A DNA stretch of 64,000 bases from an uncultured Pseudodesulfovibrio sp. (GTDB taxonomy: Bacteria > Desulfobacterota > Desulfovibrionia > Desulfovibrionales > Desulfovibrionaceae). The notes below the pieces were generated by a model. That model was not told the DNA's origin. It saw only the letters and a list, made by a program, of their open reading frames with translations, and did no database searches. Where the stretch lies: assembly GCF_963675635.1 (NCBI RefSeq), contig NZ_OY776488.1, positions 1,463,501 to 1,527,500 of the forward strand, given 5' to 3'. Every line of letters begins with the position of its first letter. Position 1 is the first letter of the stretch. Made by a program: the position numbers and the translations under genes. Below, piece after piece: positions 27,314 through 37,251 of this stretch.

Positions 27314-28708
27314 TTAACTCCGCTTGAGAATCTCTTTGGCGGGGATAAGCGCAGTTGCAGCGGCGCCAACAATATTTCCGGCCACGCCGGGACCGTCTCC
27401 AGCCACGAACAGGCCGTTAACGCTGGTCTCGAGATGAGCCCGGGTATCCACCTGTGTGGCAAAGAACTTGATCTCCGGTGCATAAAGCAGGGTTTCATCG
27501 TTGGAGACACCAGGCACAACGTTATTGAGCTGTTCCAGACCGTCCATGAGATTGGTCAGGATACGCTCGGGCAAAGCCATGGCGATATCTCCCGGCACCA
27601 CATTTTTCATGGTCGGTTCAATATACCCGTTACCGATGCGGTCCCATGTGGAACGACGTCCGCGACGCAGATCACCAAACCGCTGCAAAATAGGCTTGCC
27701 ACCGCCGATAAGGGTCGCCAGTCGTCCGATGGATTCGCCATACGCCTGATTGTCCTCAACGGGATCATTCAGGACCACCTTGGACAGGAAGGCAAAGTTG
27801 GTGTTCTCGGACTTGGTATTCATGAGCGCGTGCCCATTGACGCAAACGAAATCCTGATAGTTCTCCAGAGCCACGAAGCCACCATAATTCGTACAGAACG
27901 TCCGGGTCTGGTCGTCATACTTATTAGTGCGCACAAAAAAGGTCGGATCGTAGATCACGGAACAGAGGTCCTGCATGATTTCATTATGGACCTCGACCCG
28001 GACACCCACTTCAATACCACGCTGAGAAACTTCGATCCCGTGGCGCTGTACGACCTGGCCGACCCATTCCGCACCCACGCGGCCCGGAGCCAAAATGACA
28101 TTCTTGGCTTTGTACTCACCCCGGTTGGTGACCACGCCGGTAACGCGGCCCTTATCCACTGTGATGTCCTTGACATTCTCGGACGTGTGGAAAGTGACGC
28201 CTTTATCCTGAATATAATCTGCCATCCCCGCGATATGTCCTGGCAAATTGTCGCTACCCAGATGCTTCTGCTTGATGACCAGCAGATCGATACCGTCCTT
28301 GCGGGCGGCCTTGCGGATTTCCTTGGCTTTCTCCATATCAGTGGGAAAGACCTTTCCGTCCATGCCGAAACGATTGAATATTTCTTCGGTCTCTTCAATC
28401 AGGGCATGCGCTTCGGTAATACCCACGAACTGCGTCAGGTCAGTCTTGCCGAGCTTGTGGATGAAATTCAATTTACCGTCGGAGAACAATCCGGCCCCGC
28501 CCACACCGCACAGGATGTTACAGGGACGGCACTTAATACATTCCTGATCACCAGACAAAGGACAATCCCGCTTCAGTGAAAGCTTGCCCTTGTCTATGAG
28601 AAGCACGTCCAAATCGGAATGTTCTGCCAGGTAGTACGAAGCAAACAAACCGGCTGGGCCTCCCCCAACGATGATAACATCAAAATCAGTCTTCTTTGTC
28701 TTGGTCAT
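27314..28708 (-). CDS. FAD-dependent dehydrogenase (COG2509-like)
   Basis: The 464-residue flavoprotein begins MTKTKKTDFDVIIVGGGPAGLFASYYLAEHS, with a Rossmann GGGPAG dinucleotide motif at about residues 14-19, and ends with a second FAD-contact block GLFVAGDGPGVAGNIVGAAATAL. A cysteine-rich segment (CPLSGDQECIKCRPCNILC, about 51-69) lies after the first motif, as in uncharacterised FAD dehydrogenases of this group. The substrate is unknown. The start at 28708 has AGAGGG upstream; in-frame upstream sequence to 28843 lacks coding character. Confidence 0.88.
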   Translation of the reverse strand: MTKTKKTDFDVIIVGGGPAGLFASYYLAEHSDLDVLLIDKGKLSLKRDCPLSGDQECIKCRPCNILCGVGGAGLFSDGKLNFIHKLGKTDLTQFVGITEAHALIEETEEIFNRFGMDGKVFPTDMEKAKEIRKAARKDGIDLLVIKQKHLGSDNLPGHIAGMADYIQDKGVTFHTSENVKDITVDKGRVTGVVTNRGEYKAKNVILAPGRVGAEWVGQVVQRHGIEVSQRGIEVGVRVEVHNEIMQDLCSVIYDPTFFVRTNKYDDQTRTFCTNYGGFVALENYQDFVCVNGHALMNTKSENTNFAFLSKVVLNDPVEDNQAYGESIGRLATLIGGGKPILQRFGDLRRGRRSTWDRIGNGYIEPTMKNVVPGDIAMALPERILTNLMDGLEQLNNVVPGVSNDETLLYAPEIKFFATQVDTRAHLETSVNGLFVAGDGPGVAGNIVGAAATALIPAKEILKRS

Positions 28709-28925
28709 TATACCCTCTCTGTATCTCGCAAGTATGGCCCGCACTGGGCAACTCCGCAAAATGGAGTGCGCGCAGACGGGCCATGATCGACCGTATGACA
28801 GTATTCTGGAAAGTGTCAACCCTTCAAGGAAAGTCGCCCGCAATCTTACCGGGAGTCACTTTCAGCAGGGCCAGAGAACCTCTTGGGAAGTGTGCAAATG
28901 CCCGCTGAGGAAAGTCGGAGAGGAA

Positions 28926-29252
28926 TCAGGCGATCATGTTAAGAAGATGGCCGGTCATTTCTTCGGAAGCGCGAACGACAGCAGTATTAGCGGAAAAAGC
29001 ATGAGACGTCTTGATCATGTCCACCATCTCGGTACCGATGTCCGTATTAGACATTTCGATACCTTCGATCATGGGCCCGGCGTTGGTAGATTGCTGAATA
29101 GCCGCAACCTGCACGCCCTGCCCTTCCGGGCCGGTTTCGAGCGCGACCGAACTGGCTTTAAAGCCTTCGGTACTCACATTGGCGATATTATTGGCCGAGA
29201 CTTCCTGAACTGTTCCCAGGGCGGACAAGGCTGAGATACTGGCATCAGACAT
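28926..29252 (-). CDS. Small flagellar rod-family protein (FlgC-like ends)
   Basis: This 108-residue protein joins an N-terminal rod/hook motif (VQEVSANNIANVSTEGFKAS, about 15-34) directly to the C-terminal rod motif (NTDIGTEMVDMIKTSHAFSANTAVV). It is FlgC-like but shorter than the roughly 135-residue FlgC. It stands apart from the main flagellar operon and may be an accessory rod component or a diverged FlgC. GAGGGAG lies upstream of the start. Confidence 0.8.
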   Translation of the reverse strand: MSDASISALSALGTVQEVSANNIANVSTEGFKASSVALETGPEGQGVQVAAIQQSTNAGPMIEGIEMSNTDIGTEMVDMIKTSHAFSANTAVVRASEEMTGHLLNMIA

Positions 29253-29329
29253 AAATAAAGACTCCCTCGCAGTCAGGGGAAGCAGCTTATTCTGAATATA
29301 TGCCCTTTTACGAAACTCTGCAAATCCGG

Positions 29330-29704
29330 CTAATACGTCATGGTTCCGGGCCAGGCCAGGATAAAGCCGCCGTCACCGCCGAACAGCTTCAACGTCAGCG
29401 CCTTCAATTCCTTACTCAGATCCTTTTGTCCTGCAACGATGAAGGTAACGTTCTGCTGATGATCCACGGTAGCACCTTTAAGCAGTCCGCCGCTTGATGA
29501 ACCGAGCCTGGTAAAACCTCCGGCCATTTCAATAACCGCCTTTTCAAAGGCACCCACGGCATTCACAGAACTGGAACCGTCCGGCAGGGTCGCAGACACG
29601 ACGACCATGTGCACATACGTCGGCGCAGGTTCCGAGGCAGACACAGTGGCAACAAAAAACAAACTCAGAATCATGACCAGCAGAATCGGGGAAAAGCGTT
29701 GCAT
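29330..29704 (-). CDS. Small secreted protein of unknown function
   Basis: The 124-residue product has a clear signal peptide (FSPILLVMILSLFFVATVSA) followed by a small domain with alternating strands and helices. It contains the segments HMVVVSATLPDGSS and NVTFIVAGQKDLSKELKAL. I do not recognise the family. The ATG at 29704 has GAGGAG six bases upstream; a TTG one codon earlier is less likely. It lies between folE2 and the small flagellar gene. Confidence 0.72.
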   Translation of the reverse strand: MQRFSPILLVMILSLFFVATVSASEPAPTYVHMVVVSATLPDGSSSVNAVGAFEKAVIEMAGGFTRLGSSSGGLLKGATVDHQQNVTFIVAGQKDLSKELKALTLKLFGGDGGFILAWPGTMTY

Positions 29705-29727
29705 CAATCACTCCTCATCAATCGTAT

Positions 29728-30504
29728 TTATTCAGCATCCTGACTTTCCATCACGGCAAATGCCGAATGATTGTGGATGGATTCAAAGCTTTCCACCTCA
29801 ACCTTGTACCAGTCAACCTGAGGGTGATCGGCAAGCCCCTTGCCCACCGCACGAACCACGTCCTCCACAAATGTCGGGTTGGCAAACGAAGATTCAGTCA
29901 CATATTTTTCATCCTCGCGCTTAAGCAGCGAGTATACAGGGCTCGACCCGGAGGATTCACCAATCTCAATAAGATCTTCCAGCCACAGAAAACCGTGGAA
30001 ACGGGTACGAATCCGAATCTCTGCACGTTGGGAGTGTGCACCCTGATCGGAAATAGCCAGTGAGCACGGACAGACAGTCATCACCGGCACGTCCGCGCCC
30101 AGCGTAAAGCGCAGTTTGCCATCCTTGAGATACCCGTCCACCCGACAGGAATAATCCATCAGACAGGATGATTCGCTCTTGGGTGATTTACGACGCAAAA
30201 AATACGGGAACACGAACCGCACATGCGCACTCCGGGCCTGGAGTCGAACCACTATATCGTCGAGCAATGTCCGAAACGAGGTATAATCCAAATCGCCGGA
30301 CCAGTGCTCCAACGCTTCAACAAACCGGCTCATGTGCGTCCCTTTGAACTCGGCAGGCAGGTCCACGGATAATGAAACCTGAGCCACAGTATGCTGTATG
30401 CCTGATTCACGATCCCGGACAATGATAGGCAGCTTGAGCCCTTTTACACCCACACGGTCGATGGGCATGGCTATTTTTGCCTGTTGCTTCTGAACGTCTT
30501 CCAT
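29728..30504 (-). CDS. folE2: GTP cyclohydrolase FolE2 (type IB)
   Basis: FolE2 converts GTP to dihydroneopterin triphosphate for folate or queuosine-type pathways. The 258-residue protein has the family blocks [45 protein letters not shown] (with the catalytic Cys region) and [14 protein letters not shown]. Type IB enzymes use Mn or other metals in place of the Zn of FolE1. A GGAGG sequence precedes the start by ten bases. Confidence 0.95.
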   Translation of the reverse strand: MEDVQKQQAKIAMPIDRVGVKGLKLPIIVRDRESGIQHTVAQVSLSVDLPAEFKGTHMSRFVEALEHWSGDLDYTSFRTLLDDIVVRLQARSAHVRFVFPYFLRRKSPKSESSCLMDYSCRVDGYLKDGKLRFTLGADVPVMTVCPCSLAISDQGAHSQRAEIRIRTRFHGFLWLEDLIEIGESSGSSPVYSLLKREDEKYVTESSFANPTFVEDVVRAVGKGLADHPQVDWYKVEVESFESIHNHSAFAVMESQDAE

Positions 30505-30623
30505 ATAAAAGATGCCTCCAGCCCCTCATCCCATCTCCTTTCCTAAACATTTACTGTTCTTGGCGAGGATGGAGATAAATGAACGGTTGTATCCCACTCT
30601 TTTTGTGAGAGAGGAAAATATTT

Positions 30624-31043
30624 TTAAATCAAGTCCTTACCAGTGGTTGTCAGCGCGAGGTTTCCGTGCTTGACACCCTTGGTGGAAATCAGTTTCTGGC
30701 CCAGAGCCTTGATGGTATCGGCATCGCCCTTGAGAATGATGACTTCAAGGCAATTATGATGATCCAGATGCACATGCAGAGATGACTGGATGACATCATG
30801 ATGATCGTGCTGAATCTCGGTGAGCCTCTGGGACAGCCCGGATTTATGATGATCGTAGACCAGAGTCAATGTCCCGGCCAGATCGCCCTCAGCCTGCTCC
30901 CACTCCCGCTGCACCAGCGTATTGCGGATAAGATCGCGAATGGCCTCGGACCGCGTCTGATAACTCCGCTCTTCACAATGGCTGTCAAACTTGTCCAGCA
31001 GTTCCGAGTCAAGTGAAACACCGAATCGTATTGTCTTGCCCAT
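30624..31043 (-). CDS. nikR: Nickel-responsive transcriptional regulator NikR
   Basis: The 139-residue protein has an N-terminal ribbon-helix-helix domain ([29 protein letters not shown]). A C-terminal ACT-like nickel domain retains the ligands: H in the HDHHDVI segment, the two His of SLHVHLDHH, and the Cys of NCLEVI. NikR represses nickel uptake when Ni is plentiful, relevant in an organism likely to carry NiFe hydrogenases (inference). It follows a methyltransferase gene by 12 bases. Confidence 0.96.
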   Translation of the reverse strand: MGKTIRFGVSLDSELLDKFDSHCEERSYQTRSEAIRDLIRNTLVQREWEQAEGDLAGTLTLVYDHHKSGLSQRLTEIQHDHHDVIQSSLHVHLDHHNCLEVIILKGDADTIKALGQKLISTKGVKHGNLALTTTGKDLI

Positions 31044-31055
31044 AATGTCCTCCGA

Positions 31056-31751
31056 TCAGGGGATCGTAATTTCCCACAGATTAACTGTCGGGTTTTGGCC
31101 GCACAGGGCCACCTTTTCCACTGTCAACTTTTCCGGCACAAACCCCCGCTCTCGCAGTTCGTCCCAGACAGGTCGGGACACGGTACGCACCGGTTCGCCG
31201 ATCCAGATTTTGCCGCCGGGCTTGAGCGCATGGCGGAACAGGTGGATCAGTGGTTCGAAAAATCGTTTTTCATACAGTATGTCTCCGCCCCAAATAAAAT
31301 CGAAAGCGTGCGGCTTAACAGCCGGCTGCCGCCAGTCCATGACCATCCAGAGAGGTTGGGGAACGTTGTTCAGGTCAGTGTTATGGTGGGCGAAACGGAC
31401 AGCAGGCCACTCGTAGTCGAAAGCGATCACCTTGGCGCCAACAGAGCTGGCGATCATGCCGGTCAGCCCAAGCCCACAGCCAAGATCGAGACACACCTTG
31501 TCGCATAACAGTTCTGCGTTGCGCAGAATATGCCGTCCGAGCAACACACTGGCAGGCCAGACTTCGGCCCAGTATGGTACGCGCTCATCATCACCGAGAT
31601 CAGCGTCATCCATTTGATCCCACAGGGCTTCAAGGTCAGCAGCCCTGTCGAGAAACCATATTCGCCCTTCCACATCCACAGTAACGCGGGAGCCGGGGTC
31701 TGGAGCGTCGAACCGTTCATTCAACGAAATATTATTTTTTTCTGTCGTCAT
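31056..31751 (-). CDS. Class I SAM-dependent methyltransferase (METTL16-superfamily/protein-lysine type)
   Basis: The 231-residue product contains the SAM-binding motif I CLDLGCGLGLTGMIAS (about 88-103), a VIAFDYEW acidic strand, and the sequence IWGGDILYEKRFFEPL, which resembles the D-x-x-Y motif of lysine methyltransferases of the methyltransferase-16 family. WAEVWPASVLLGRHI upstream is also typical of that family. The substrate is not known. It is probably co-transcribed with nikR. Confidence 0.8.
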   Translation of the reverse strand: MTTEKNNISLNERFDAPDPGSRVTVDVEGRIWFLDRAADLEALWDQMDDADLGDDERVPYWAEVWPASVLLGRHILRNAELLCDKVCLDLGCGLGLTGMIASSVGAKVIAFDYEWPAVRFAHHNTDLNNVPQPLWMVMDWRQPAVKPHAFDFIWGGDILYEKRFFEPLIHLFRHALKPGGKIWIGEPVRTVSRPVWDELRERGFVPEKLTVEKVALCGQNPTVNLWEITIP

Positions 31752-32667
31752 TTGCGGGGACTAAGTTACAACCGCACAGTGACATCGTCAATAAAATTCG
31801 TAGCACTATTCACACCTCTTTACACAAAGAGATGATATACTTTGCCACAAAATCACGTTTTTAAACGCATGCAAAGTGCGTATGAAGTCATTACAAAGTA
31901 ATCAGAAAGTCCCCGCATGAAGTATAAAAATGAATAGTCCCAATGTCTTGGTAGTGTGATATAGATAAGACAATACGACGTCATTTCTGGCTCTGATCAC
32001 AAAAAAGCGGCAAATTATGGAGCAATAGATGGAGCGCATCACACTCCATGAAAAGATAATAATGATTGCCTCCGTTGTCTGAAATGTCTTGCCTCCCCTG
32101 ACATAATCCTTTGCTTACAACCTGACGACGTTGAAAGAAACTTGAGACGATGCCGTGGCTGATGTCATCCTGCTCACCTCACCCACATATTTTTGGTTTT
32201 ATCGCACGAAGCAAAGCGTGTATTGACCGCAACAACGCCTTTAACACTTTGTTTCTGCCCGGGTCATACATCGTCATTAAAAGATAAAAAATCAGCCTTC
32301 TGATTACCGGCATAGGCTCTTTTAAAAATAATGATGAAAGAATCTTTACTGTCTTTACCAGATTTACCGATTCTCTTTTAGCCCGAACAACAAACGCTCA
32401 TATACATGGGATAAGGTTTCATTCATACTGAATTACCTGACAAAATGCCTGAAGATATACACGACATTGCACACTCGATCATTCGTTCAACTGAACAAAA
32501 TCCACCCAAAAACGTCAGCTTTTTGGCGATTTGATACTCAGGCATGATGAGAAATATTAATAATGGCAAAAGCGTCATTTTTTTTACAATTTCCAAAGCA
32601 CGAAACCCATGGTAAAGACACCCATCTAAAACTGTTGTAACGCCACTTTTCCAGAAAGGAGCACGAT
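31752..32667. other. Gene-poor AT-rich intergenic region
   Basis: About 915 bases between the divergent methyltransferase and gcvH genes hold no convincing gene. The stretch is AT-rich compared with its surroundings and has many stops in all frames. The only coherent short frame is on the minus strand at 32179-32313, 44 codons starting MPVIRRLIFYLL and rich in Leu, Ile and Arg, without a good ribosome site. A similar 40-codon minus-strand frame (MPEYQIAKK) lies near 32430-32545. These could be remnants of a decayed gene. No glycine-riboswitch core was found upstream of gcvH. Confidence 0.6.
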
Positions 32668-33048
32668 ATGATTCCCAAAGATCTTTTGTACGCCAAATCC
32701 CATGAATGGGTTATGGTGGAAGGCGAAATCGCTACCGTCGGCATCACGCACTTTGCCCAGGAACAACTGGGCGACCTGACTTTTGTTGAACTGCCCGAAG
32801 TGGGCGACACCTTTGAGGCCGGTTCCGAAATGGGTTCTGTTGAATCCGTCAAGGCCGCAAGTGAAATCTATGCCCCGGTGACCGGAGAGGTTGTCGAGGT
32901 CAATGAAGCACTCGAAGACGCCCCGGAAAAGGTCAACGAAGAGCCGTACGGTGATGGCTGGCTGCTCAAATTCAAAATAAAGGGCGACCCTGAAGGGTTG
33001 CTGGACGCCGAAGCTTACACTGAGGTCGTCGAATCCGAAGCCCACTAA
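32668..33048 (+). CDS. gcvH: Glycine cleavage system H protein
   Basis: GcvH carries the lipoyl arm that shuttles the aminomethyl group. The 126-residue protein has [20 protein letters not shown] and the lipoylation site [10 protein letters not shown] (Lys at about 62), then [24 protein letters not shown] precedes the ATG. It heads the gcvH-gcvPA-gcvPB-lpd cluster. Confidence 0.96.
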   Translation: MIPKDLLYAKSHEWVMVEGEIATVGITHFAQEQLGDLTFVELPEVGDTFEAGSEMGSVESVKAASEIYAPVTGEVVEVNEALEDAPEKVNEEPYGDGWLLKFKIKGDPEGLLDAEAYTEVVESEAH

Positions 33049-33059
33049 CGGGAACTTTC

Positions 33060-33092
33060 AAGGCCGGGGCACACGCCTCGGCCTTCTTCTTT
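33060..33092 (+). terminator. Hairpin between gcvH and gcvPA
   Basis: AAGGCCGGGGC (33060-33070) pairs with GCCTCGGCCTT (33075-33085), one G-U pair, followed by CTTCTTT. The U-tract is interrupted, so it may reduce rather than block transcription into gcvPA and let gcvH be expressed in excess. Confidence 0.7.
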
Positions 33093-33123
33093 ATCACCAT
33101 TTATTACACCAGTAGGTAATATT

Positions 33124-34458
33124 ATGCCGTATGTTCCTCATACTGAAGACGAAGTCCGGGAGATGCTCGCCACCATCGGCGTCGATTCCGTGGATGATCT
33201 CTTTGCCGAAATAACGGAAGACATGCGCCCCAAGAGCTTTGATCTGCCCGAGGGGTTGAGCGAGATGGAGGTTCTCTCCAAGCTTGAAGCCATGGCCGCC
33301 AAGAACGCCACGGACCGGGTAAGTTTTCTGGGTGCCGGTTTCTATGACCACTACATCCCTGCGGCAGTTGATGCTCTCACCATGCGCGGCGAATTTTACA
33401 CCGCCTACACCCCCTACCAGCCCGAGGCTTCACAAGGGACGCTCCAGGCGATCTTCGAATACCAGACCGCAGTGACCCGTCTGCTCGGCATGGAATGCGC
33501 CAACGCATCCGTATACGATGGGGGTACCGCGCTGTATGAAGCCCTTATGATGGCCGTGCGCAAGACCAAACGTCGCAAAATCGTGGTATCCGAAGCGTTG
33601 AACCCCATCTATCGGGTCATGCTCGGCTCCTACACTTCCAACCTTGATGTCGAGTTCGTCACCGTCCCGCACAAAAACGGCATGACCAACATCGAAGGAT
33701 TGAAGCAGGCCATTGATGACGACACTGCGGCCCTGCTGGTACAGAATCCGAACTTCTTCGGCTCCATCAACGATTTCACGGAACTGTTTGCTACGGCCAA
33801 GGCCCGAAAAGCCGTATCCATCATTTCTTCTTACCCAATCCTCCAGACCCTGCTGAAAACACCCGGTGACATGGGTGCCGATATTGCCGTTGCCGAAGGT
33901 CAGTCCCTCGGTCTGCCGCTCTCTTTCGGCGGTCCGTACCTCGGTATCATGACCTGCACCAAGAATATGGTTCGCCAGATGCCCGGTCGCATGGTCGGCC
34001 GAACCAAGGACTCCGAAGGACGTACCGGATATGTACTGACCCTCCAGGCTCGCGAACAGCATATTCGCCGCCAGAAGGCCACGTCGAACATCTGTTCCAA
34101 CCAGTCCCTGTGTGCACTGCGCGCACTGGTCCACATGTGCGCTCTGGGTGAACTGGGCATGAAACGTGCGGCACGGGTCTCCATCGAACGCGCCCACATC
34201 TGCGCTGAGCGCCTGACCGCCATTGACGGCGTAGAAATGATGACACAAGGGCCGTTCGGTAACGAATTCGCCATCACCCTGCCCACAAACGCCTTTGATG
34301 CCATCGCCAAACTGACGGCACGAGGCTATGTCCCCGGGTTCCCGCTGGGCCGCTACTATGACGGTCTGGAAAACGGACTGCTTGTGGCCTGCACCGAAAA
34401 AACCAGTGAAGAACAGATTGGCATCTTTGCCGAAATGCTCAAGGGAGCACTCAAATGA
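33124..34458 (+). CDS. gcvPA: Glycine dehydrogenase (decarboxylating) subunit 1
   Basis: The 444-residue product is the N-terminal half of P-protein in its split form: MPYVPHTEDEVREMLATIGV, FLGAGFYDHYIPAAVD, YTPYQPEASQGTLQ, and QTLLKTPGDMGADIAVAEGQSLGLPLSFGGPYLG. With GcvPB it forms the PLP-dependent decarboxylase. Its stop overlaps the gcvPB start by four bases (ATGA). Confidence 0.97.
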   Translation: MPYVPHTEDEVREMLATIGVDSVDDLFAEITEDMRPKSFDLPEGLSEMEVLSKLEAMAAKNATDRVSFLGAGFYDHYIPAAVDALTMRGEFYTAYTPYQPEASQGTLQAIFEYQTAVTRLLGMECANASVYDGGTALYEALMMAVRKTKRRKIVVSEALNPIYRVMLGSYTSNLDVEFVTVPHKNGMTNIEGLKQAIDDDTAALLVQNPNFFGSINDFTELFATAKARKAVSIISSYPILQTLLKTPGDMGADIAVAEGQSLGLPLSFGGPYLGIMTCTKNMVRQMPGRMVGRTKDSEGRTGYVLTLQAREQHIRRQKATSNICSNQSLCALRALVHMCALGELGMKRAARVSIERAHICAERLTAIDGVEMMTQGPFGNEFAITLPTNAFDAIAKLTARGYVPGFPLGRYYDGLENGLLVACTEKTSEEQIGIFAEMLKGALK

Positions 34459-35897
34459 AGACCATATTCGAAAAATCCGTAGCCGGACGCGAAGGATGCT
34501 GGCCCTGCGAAGGCATTGCCGAGGAAGCATACATCCCCTCCGAACTGCTGCGCAGCGGCGACATCGGTCTGCCTTCTGCCAGTGAACTGGACGTGGTCCG
34601 CCACTTCACCAAACTTTCGCAGCGCAACTACGGCGTGGACGGCAACTTCTATCCGCTGGGTTCGTGCACAATGAAGTACAACCCCAAGTTCACGGAAGTC
34701 GTGGCTTCCATGCCCGGTTTCACCCGTCTGCATCCGGTCCTGCCCCAGTTGCAGGGCGCGGGCGGACTGTGTCAGGGCGCGCTTGAAGTCATGTACGAAA
34801 CCGAGAATCTCCTGGCTGAAATCACCGGCATGGCCGCCTACACCATGCACCCCATGGCCGGTGCCCACGGCGAACTGACCGGGGTCATGCTCATGGCCGC
34901 CTACCACAAGGACAAGGGCAACAAGAAAACCAAGATCATCATCCCGGACTCCGCCCATGGTACCAATCCGGCTTCCGCAGCAATCGCCGGATACGAAATC
35001 GTGTCCATCGAGTCAAAAGACGGTATTGTTGACCCCGAAGCACTGGCTGCCGTGCTCGACGATGAAGTCGCAGGCATGATGATGACATGCCCCAACACAC
35101 TGGGGCTGTTCGAGAAGCATCTGCCCAAGATCGTCAAGATGCTCAGAAAAGTGGACGCCCTCCTCTATTATGATGGAGCGAACCTCAATGCCATCATGGG
35201 CAAAATGCGTGTGGGTGACGTCGGTTTCGACATCGTTCATTGGAACCTGCACAAGACCATGGCAACTCCGCACGGCGGCGGCGGTCCCGGTTCCGGTCCT
35301 GTCGGTGTTTCCGAACGGCTGGTTCCCTTTCTGCCTATCTCCCGCGTGGCAAAGCAGGAAGACGGTCAGTTCTTCCTCGACTACAATTATCCGAAATCCA
35401 TCGGTTACGTAGCCCCGTTCTACGGCAACTTCGGCGTGTACCTGAAAGCGTACGCCTATATCCTGCGCCTGGGTGGTGTCGGTCTGACCCGCGCCTCCGA
35501 AAACGCAGTCCTGGCAGCCAACTACATGCGCAAACGTCTGGCCGATCACTTTGAAGTACCCTACAACCGCATCTGCATGCATGAGTTCGTCGCCAGCGCA
35601 GCCCAACAGGCCAAAAAAGGCGTCCGCGCTTTGGACTTCGCCAAGGGGCTGTTGGACAAGGGGCACCACGCACCGACCATTTACTTCCCGCTCATCGTGC
35701 CGGAAGCGATCATGATTGAACCGACCGAAACCGAGAACAAGGCAACACTTGACGGATTCATCGACGATCTCATTGAACTGGCCGGACTGGTAGACACCAA
35801 CCCCGAGGCACTGACCTCGGCGCCGGTGACCCTGCCCGTAACCCGTCTGGATGAAACCACGGCCGCACGAGCCATGGAGCTGACTGATGATTTATGA
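34455..35897 (+). CDS. gcvPB: Glycine dehydrogenase (decarboxylating) subunit 2
   Basis: This 480-residue protein is the PLP-binding half of P-protein. NYGVDGNFYPLGSCTMKYNPK and HPMAGAHGELTG are family signatures, and the catalytic lysine lies in FDIVHWNLHKTMATPHGGGG. It accepts glycine, releases CO2 and passes the aminomethyl group to GcvH, or runs in reverse. The start is coupled to gcvPA, and its end overlaps lpd by 11 bases. Confidence 0.97.
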   Translation: MKTIFEKSVAGREGCWPCEGIAEEAYIPSELLRSGDIGLPSASELDVVRHFTKLSQRNYGVDGNFYPLGSCTMKYNPKFTEVVASMPGFTRLHPVLPQLQGAGGLCQGALEVMYETENLLAEITGMAAYTMHPMAGAHGELTGVMLMAAYHKDKGNKKTKIIIPDSAHGTNPASAAIAGYEIVSIESKDGIVDPEALAAVLDDEVAGMMMTCPNTLGLFEKHLPKIVKMLRKVDALLYYDGANLNAIMGKMRVGDVGFDIVHWNLHKTMATPHGGGGPGSGPVGVSERLVPFLPISRVAKQEDGQFFLDYNYPKSIGYVAPFYGNFGVYLKAYAYILRLGGVGLTRASENAVLAANYMRKRLADHFEVPYNRICMHEFVASAAQQAKKGVRALDFAKGLLDKGHHAPTIYFPLIVPEAIMIEPTETENKATLDGFIDDLIELAGLVDTNPEALTSAPVTLPVTRLDETTAARAMELTDDL

Positions 35898-37251
35898 TCT
35901 CGTGGTAATAGGTTCCGGCCCCGGCGGATTTGACTGTGCAGTCGAGGCCGCCGGTTTCGGCCTTTCGGTCGCGCTGGTGGAAAAAGGGTTCCTTGGCGGC
36001 ACCTGCCTGAACCGTGGGTGCATTCCTACCAAACTCTGGCTTGGAGCAACGTCTGCCATTGAAGAATTGCACAATCAGGCCAAGATGAAAGTTGCATCCG
36101 GCGAAGTCATTGTCGACTTCGCCGCGCTGCAGGGACGGGTACAAAAGCACCTGACCGGCACACGCAAGGCCATGGCCATGCAGCTCAAAAAGCTCGGCAT
36201 CGACCTTTTCGAAGGACAAGGCTCGCTCTCCGGCGAAGGGGTCATCACTGTCGCCACCGCCGAAGGTGAGCAGAAAGTTGAATACAAAAAACTGGTTGTC
36301 GCCACTGGTTCCAAGCCCATTTTCTTCCCGGGCCTTGAGCCGGACAACGACTGTGTACTCGACTCCGACATGTTCCTTGCAATGGAGACCATGCCGAAAT
36401 CGCTCATTGTGGTAGGTGCAGGTTTCATCGGTCTGGAAATGGCTCAGGTGGCTCACAGATTCGGCGCAAAGATCACTGTGGTCGATGCCATGGATCGCGT
36501 GGCTCCGCTTGAAGACCCCGAAGTATCCAAAGCCCTGCTTTCCACCTTCAAACGATGGAAATGGGACGTCCTGCTGCAAAAGCGTGTCTCCGGAGTCCGC
36601 ACGGTGGACGGCAAAGCCTTGCTGACTCTGGATTCGAGCGAGCAGATCACGGCCGACAAGGCTCTAGTCGCTGTCGGACGCGGTCCTGTCACCCAAGGTA
36701 TCGGCCTTGAAGAAGCAGGCGTCACGTTGCAGTTCAACCAGATTCAGGTGGACGACCACCTTCTGGCTACACCGAACATCTACGCCATCGGCGACGCCAA
36801 CGGCCAGATTCAACTGGCTCATGCTGCCGCGCATCAGGCCCACTATGTGGCTTCACACGCAGCAGGCAAGATTGACGCGCCATACGCCTCCGGCAATGTG
36901 CCGAGCGTCCTCTACGGCGCCCCCGAAGCCATGCGTGTAGGTGCCATGGAACATGAGGCTTTCCTGACCGATTTTGAAACCTGTCAGACTTCGCGAGCGC
37001 AACTGGCTGCCAATCCCATGGCCCAGGCCCACGCTTCAACGCAAGGATTTATCAAGGTGATCTGGTCAGGCGGCAAAGTCGTCGGCATCACCGCTGTCGG
37101 TCACGATGTGTCCCGACTGACCACGGCAGCAACATTGATTATTCATCAAGGATGGACAGCCGAAGACGTGTACTCCATCATCTTTTCACACCCGTCTCTG
37201 GATGAAGCCCTGCTCATGGCCCTCAAGGCCGAACGAAAGGACGTACAATGA
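35887..37251 (+). CDS. lpd: Dihydrolipoyl dehydrogenase (L-protein)
   Basis: The 454-residue flavoprotein starts with the FAD motif VIGSGPGGFDCAVEAA and has the redox-active pair GGTCLNRGCIPTK (Cys 40 and 45). It has an NAD motif VVGAGFIGLEMAQV near residue 175 and the C-terminal acid-base His in SHPSLDEAL (about 435). It reoxidises the GcvH dihydrolipoamide. It overlaps gcvPB by 11 bases and the following yhcH-like gene by four, so translation is coupled. Confidence 0.94.
   Translation: MIYDLVVIGSGPGGFDCAVEAAGFGLSVALVEKGFLGGTCLNRGCIPTKLWLGATSAIEELHNQAKMKVASGEVIVDFAALQGRVQKHLTGTRKAMAMQLKKLGIDLFEGQGSLSGEGVITVATAEGEQKVEYKKLVVATGSKPIFFPGLEPDNDCVLDSDMFLAMETMPKSLIVVGAGFIGLEMAQVAHRFGAKITVVDAMDRVAPLEDPEVSKALLSTFKRWKWDVLLQKRVSGVRTVDGKALLTLDSSEQITADKALVAVGRGPVTQGIGLEEAGVTLQFNQIQVDDHLLATPNIYAIGDANGQIQLAHAAAHQAHYVASHAAGKIDAPYASGNVPSVLYGAPEAMRVGAMEHEAFLTDFETCQTSRAQLAANPMAQAHASTQGFIKVIWSGGKVVGITAVGHDVSRLTTAATLIIHQGWTAEDVYSIIFSHPSLDEALLMALKAERKDVQ

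Noticed and set aside
31752-32667. Possible glycine riboswitch upstream of gcvH
   Set aside because: The conserved riboswitch core segments could not be found in the leader.
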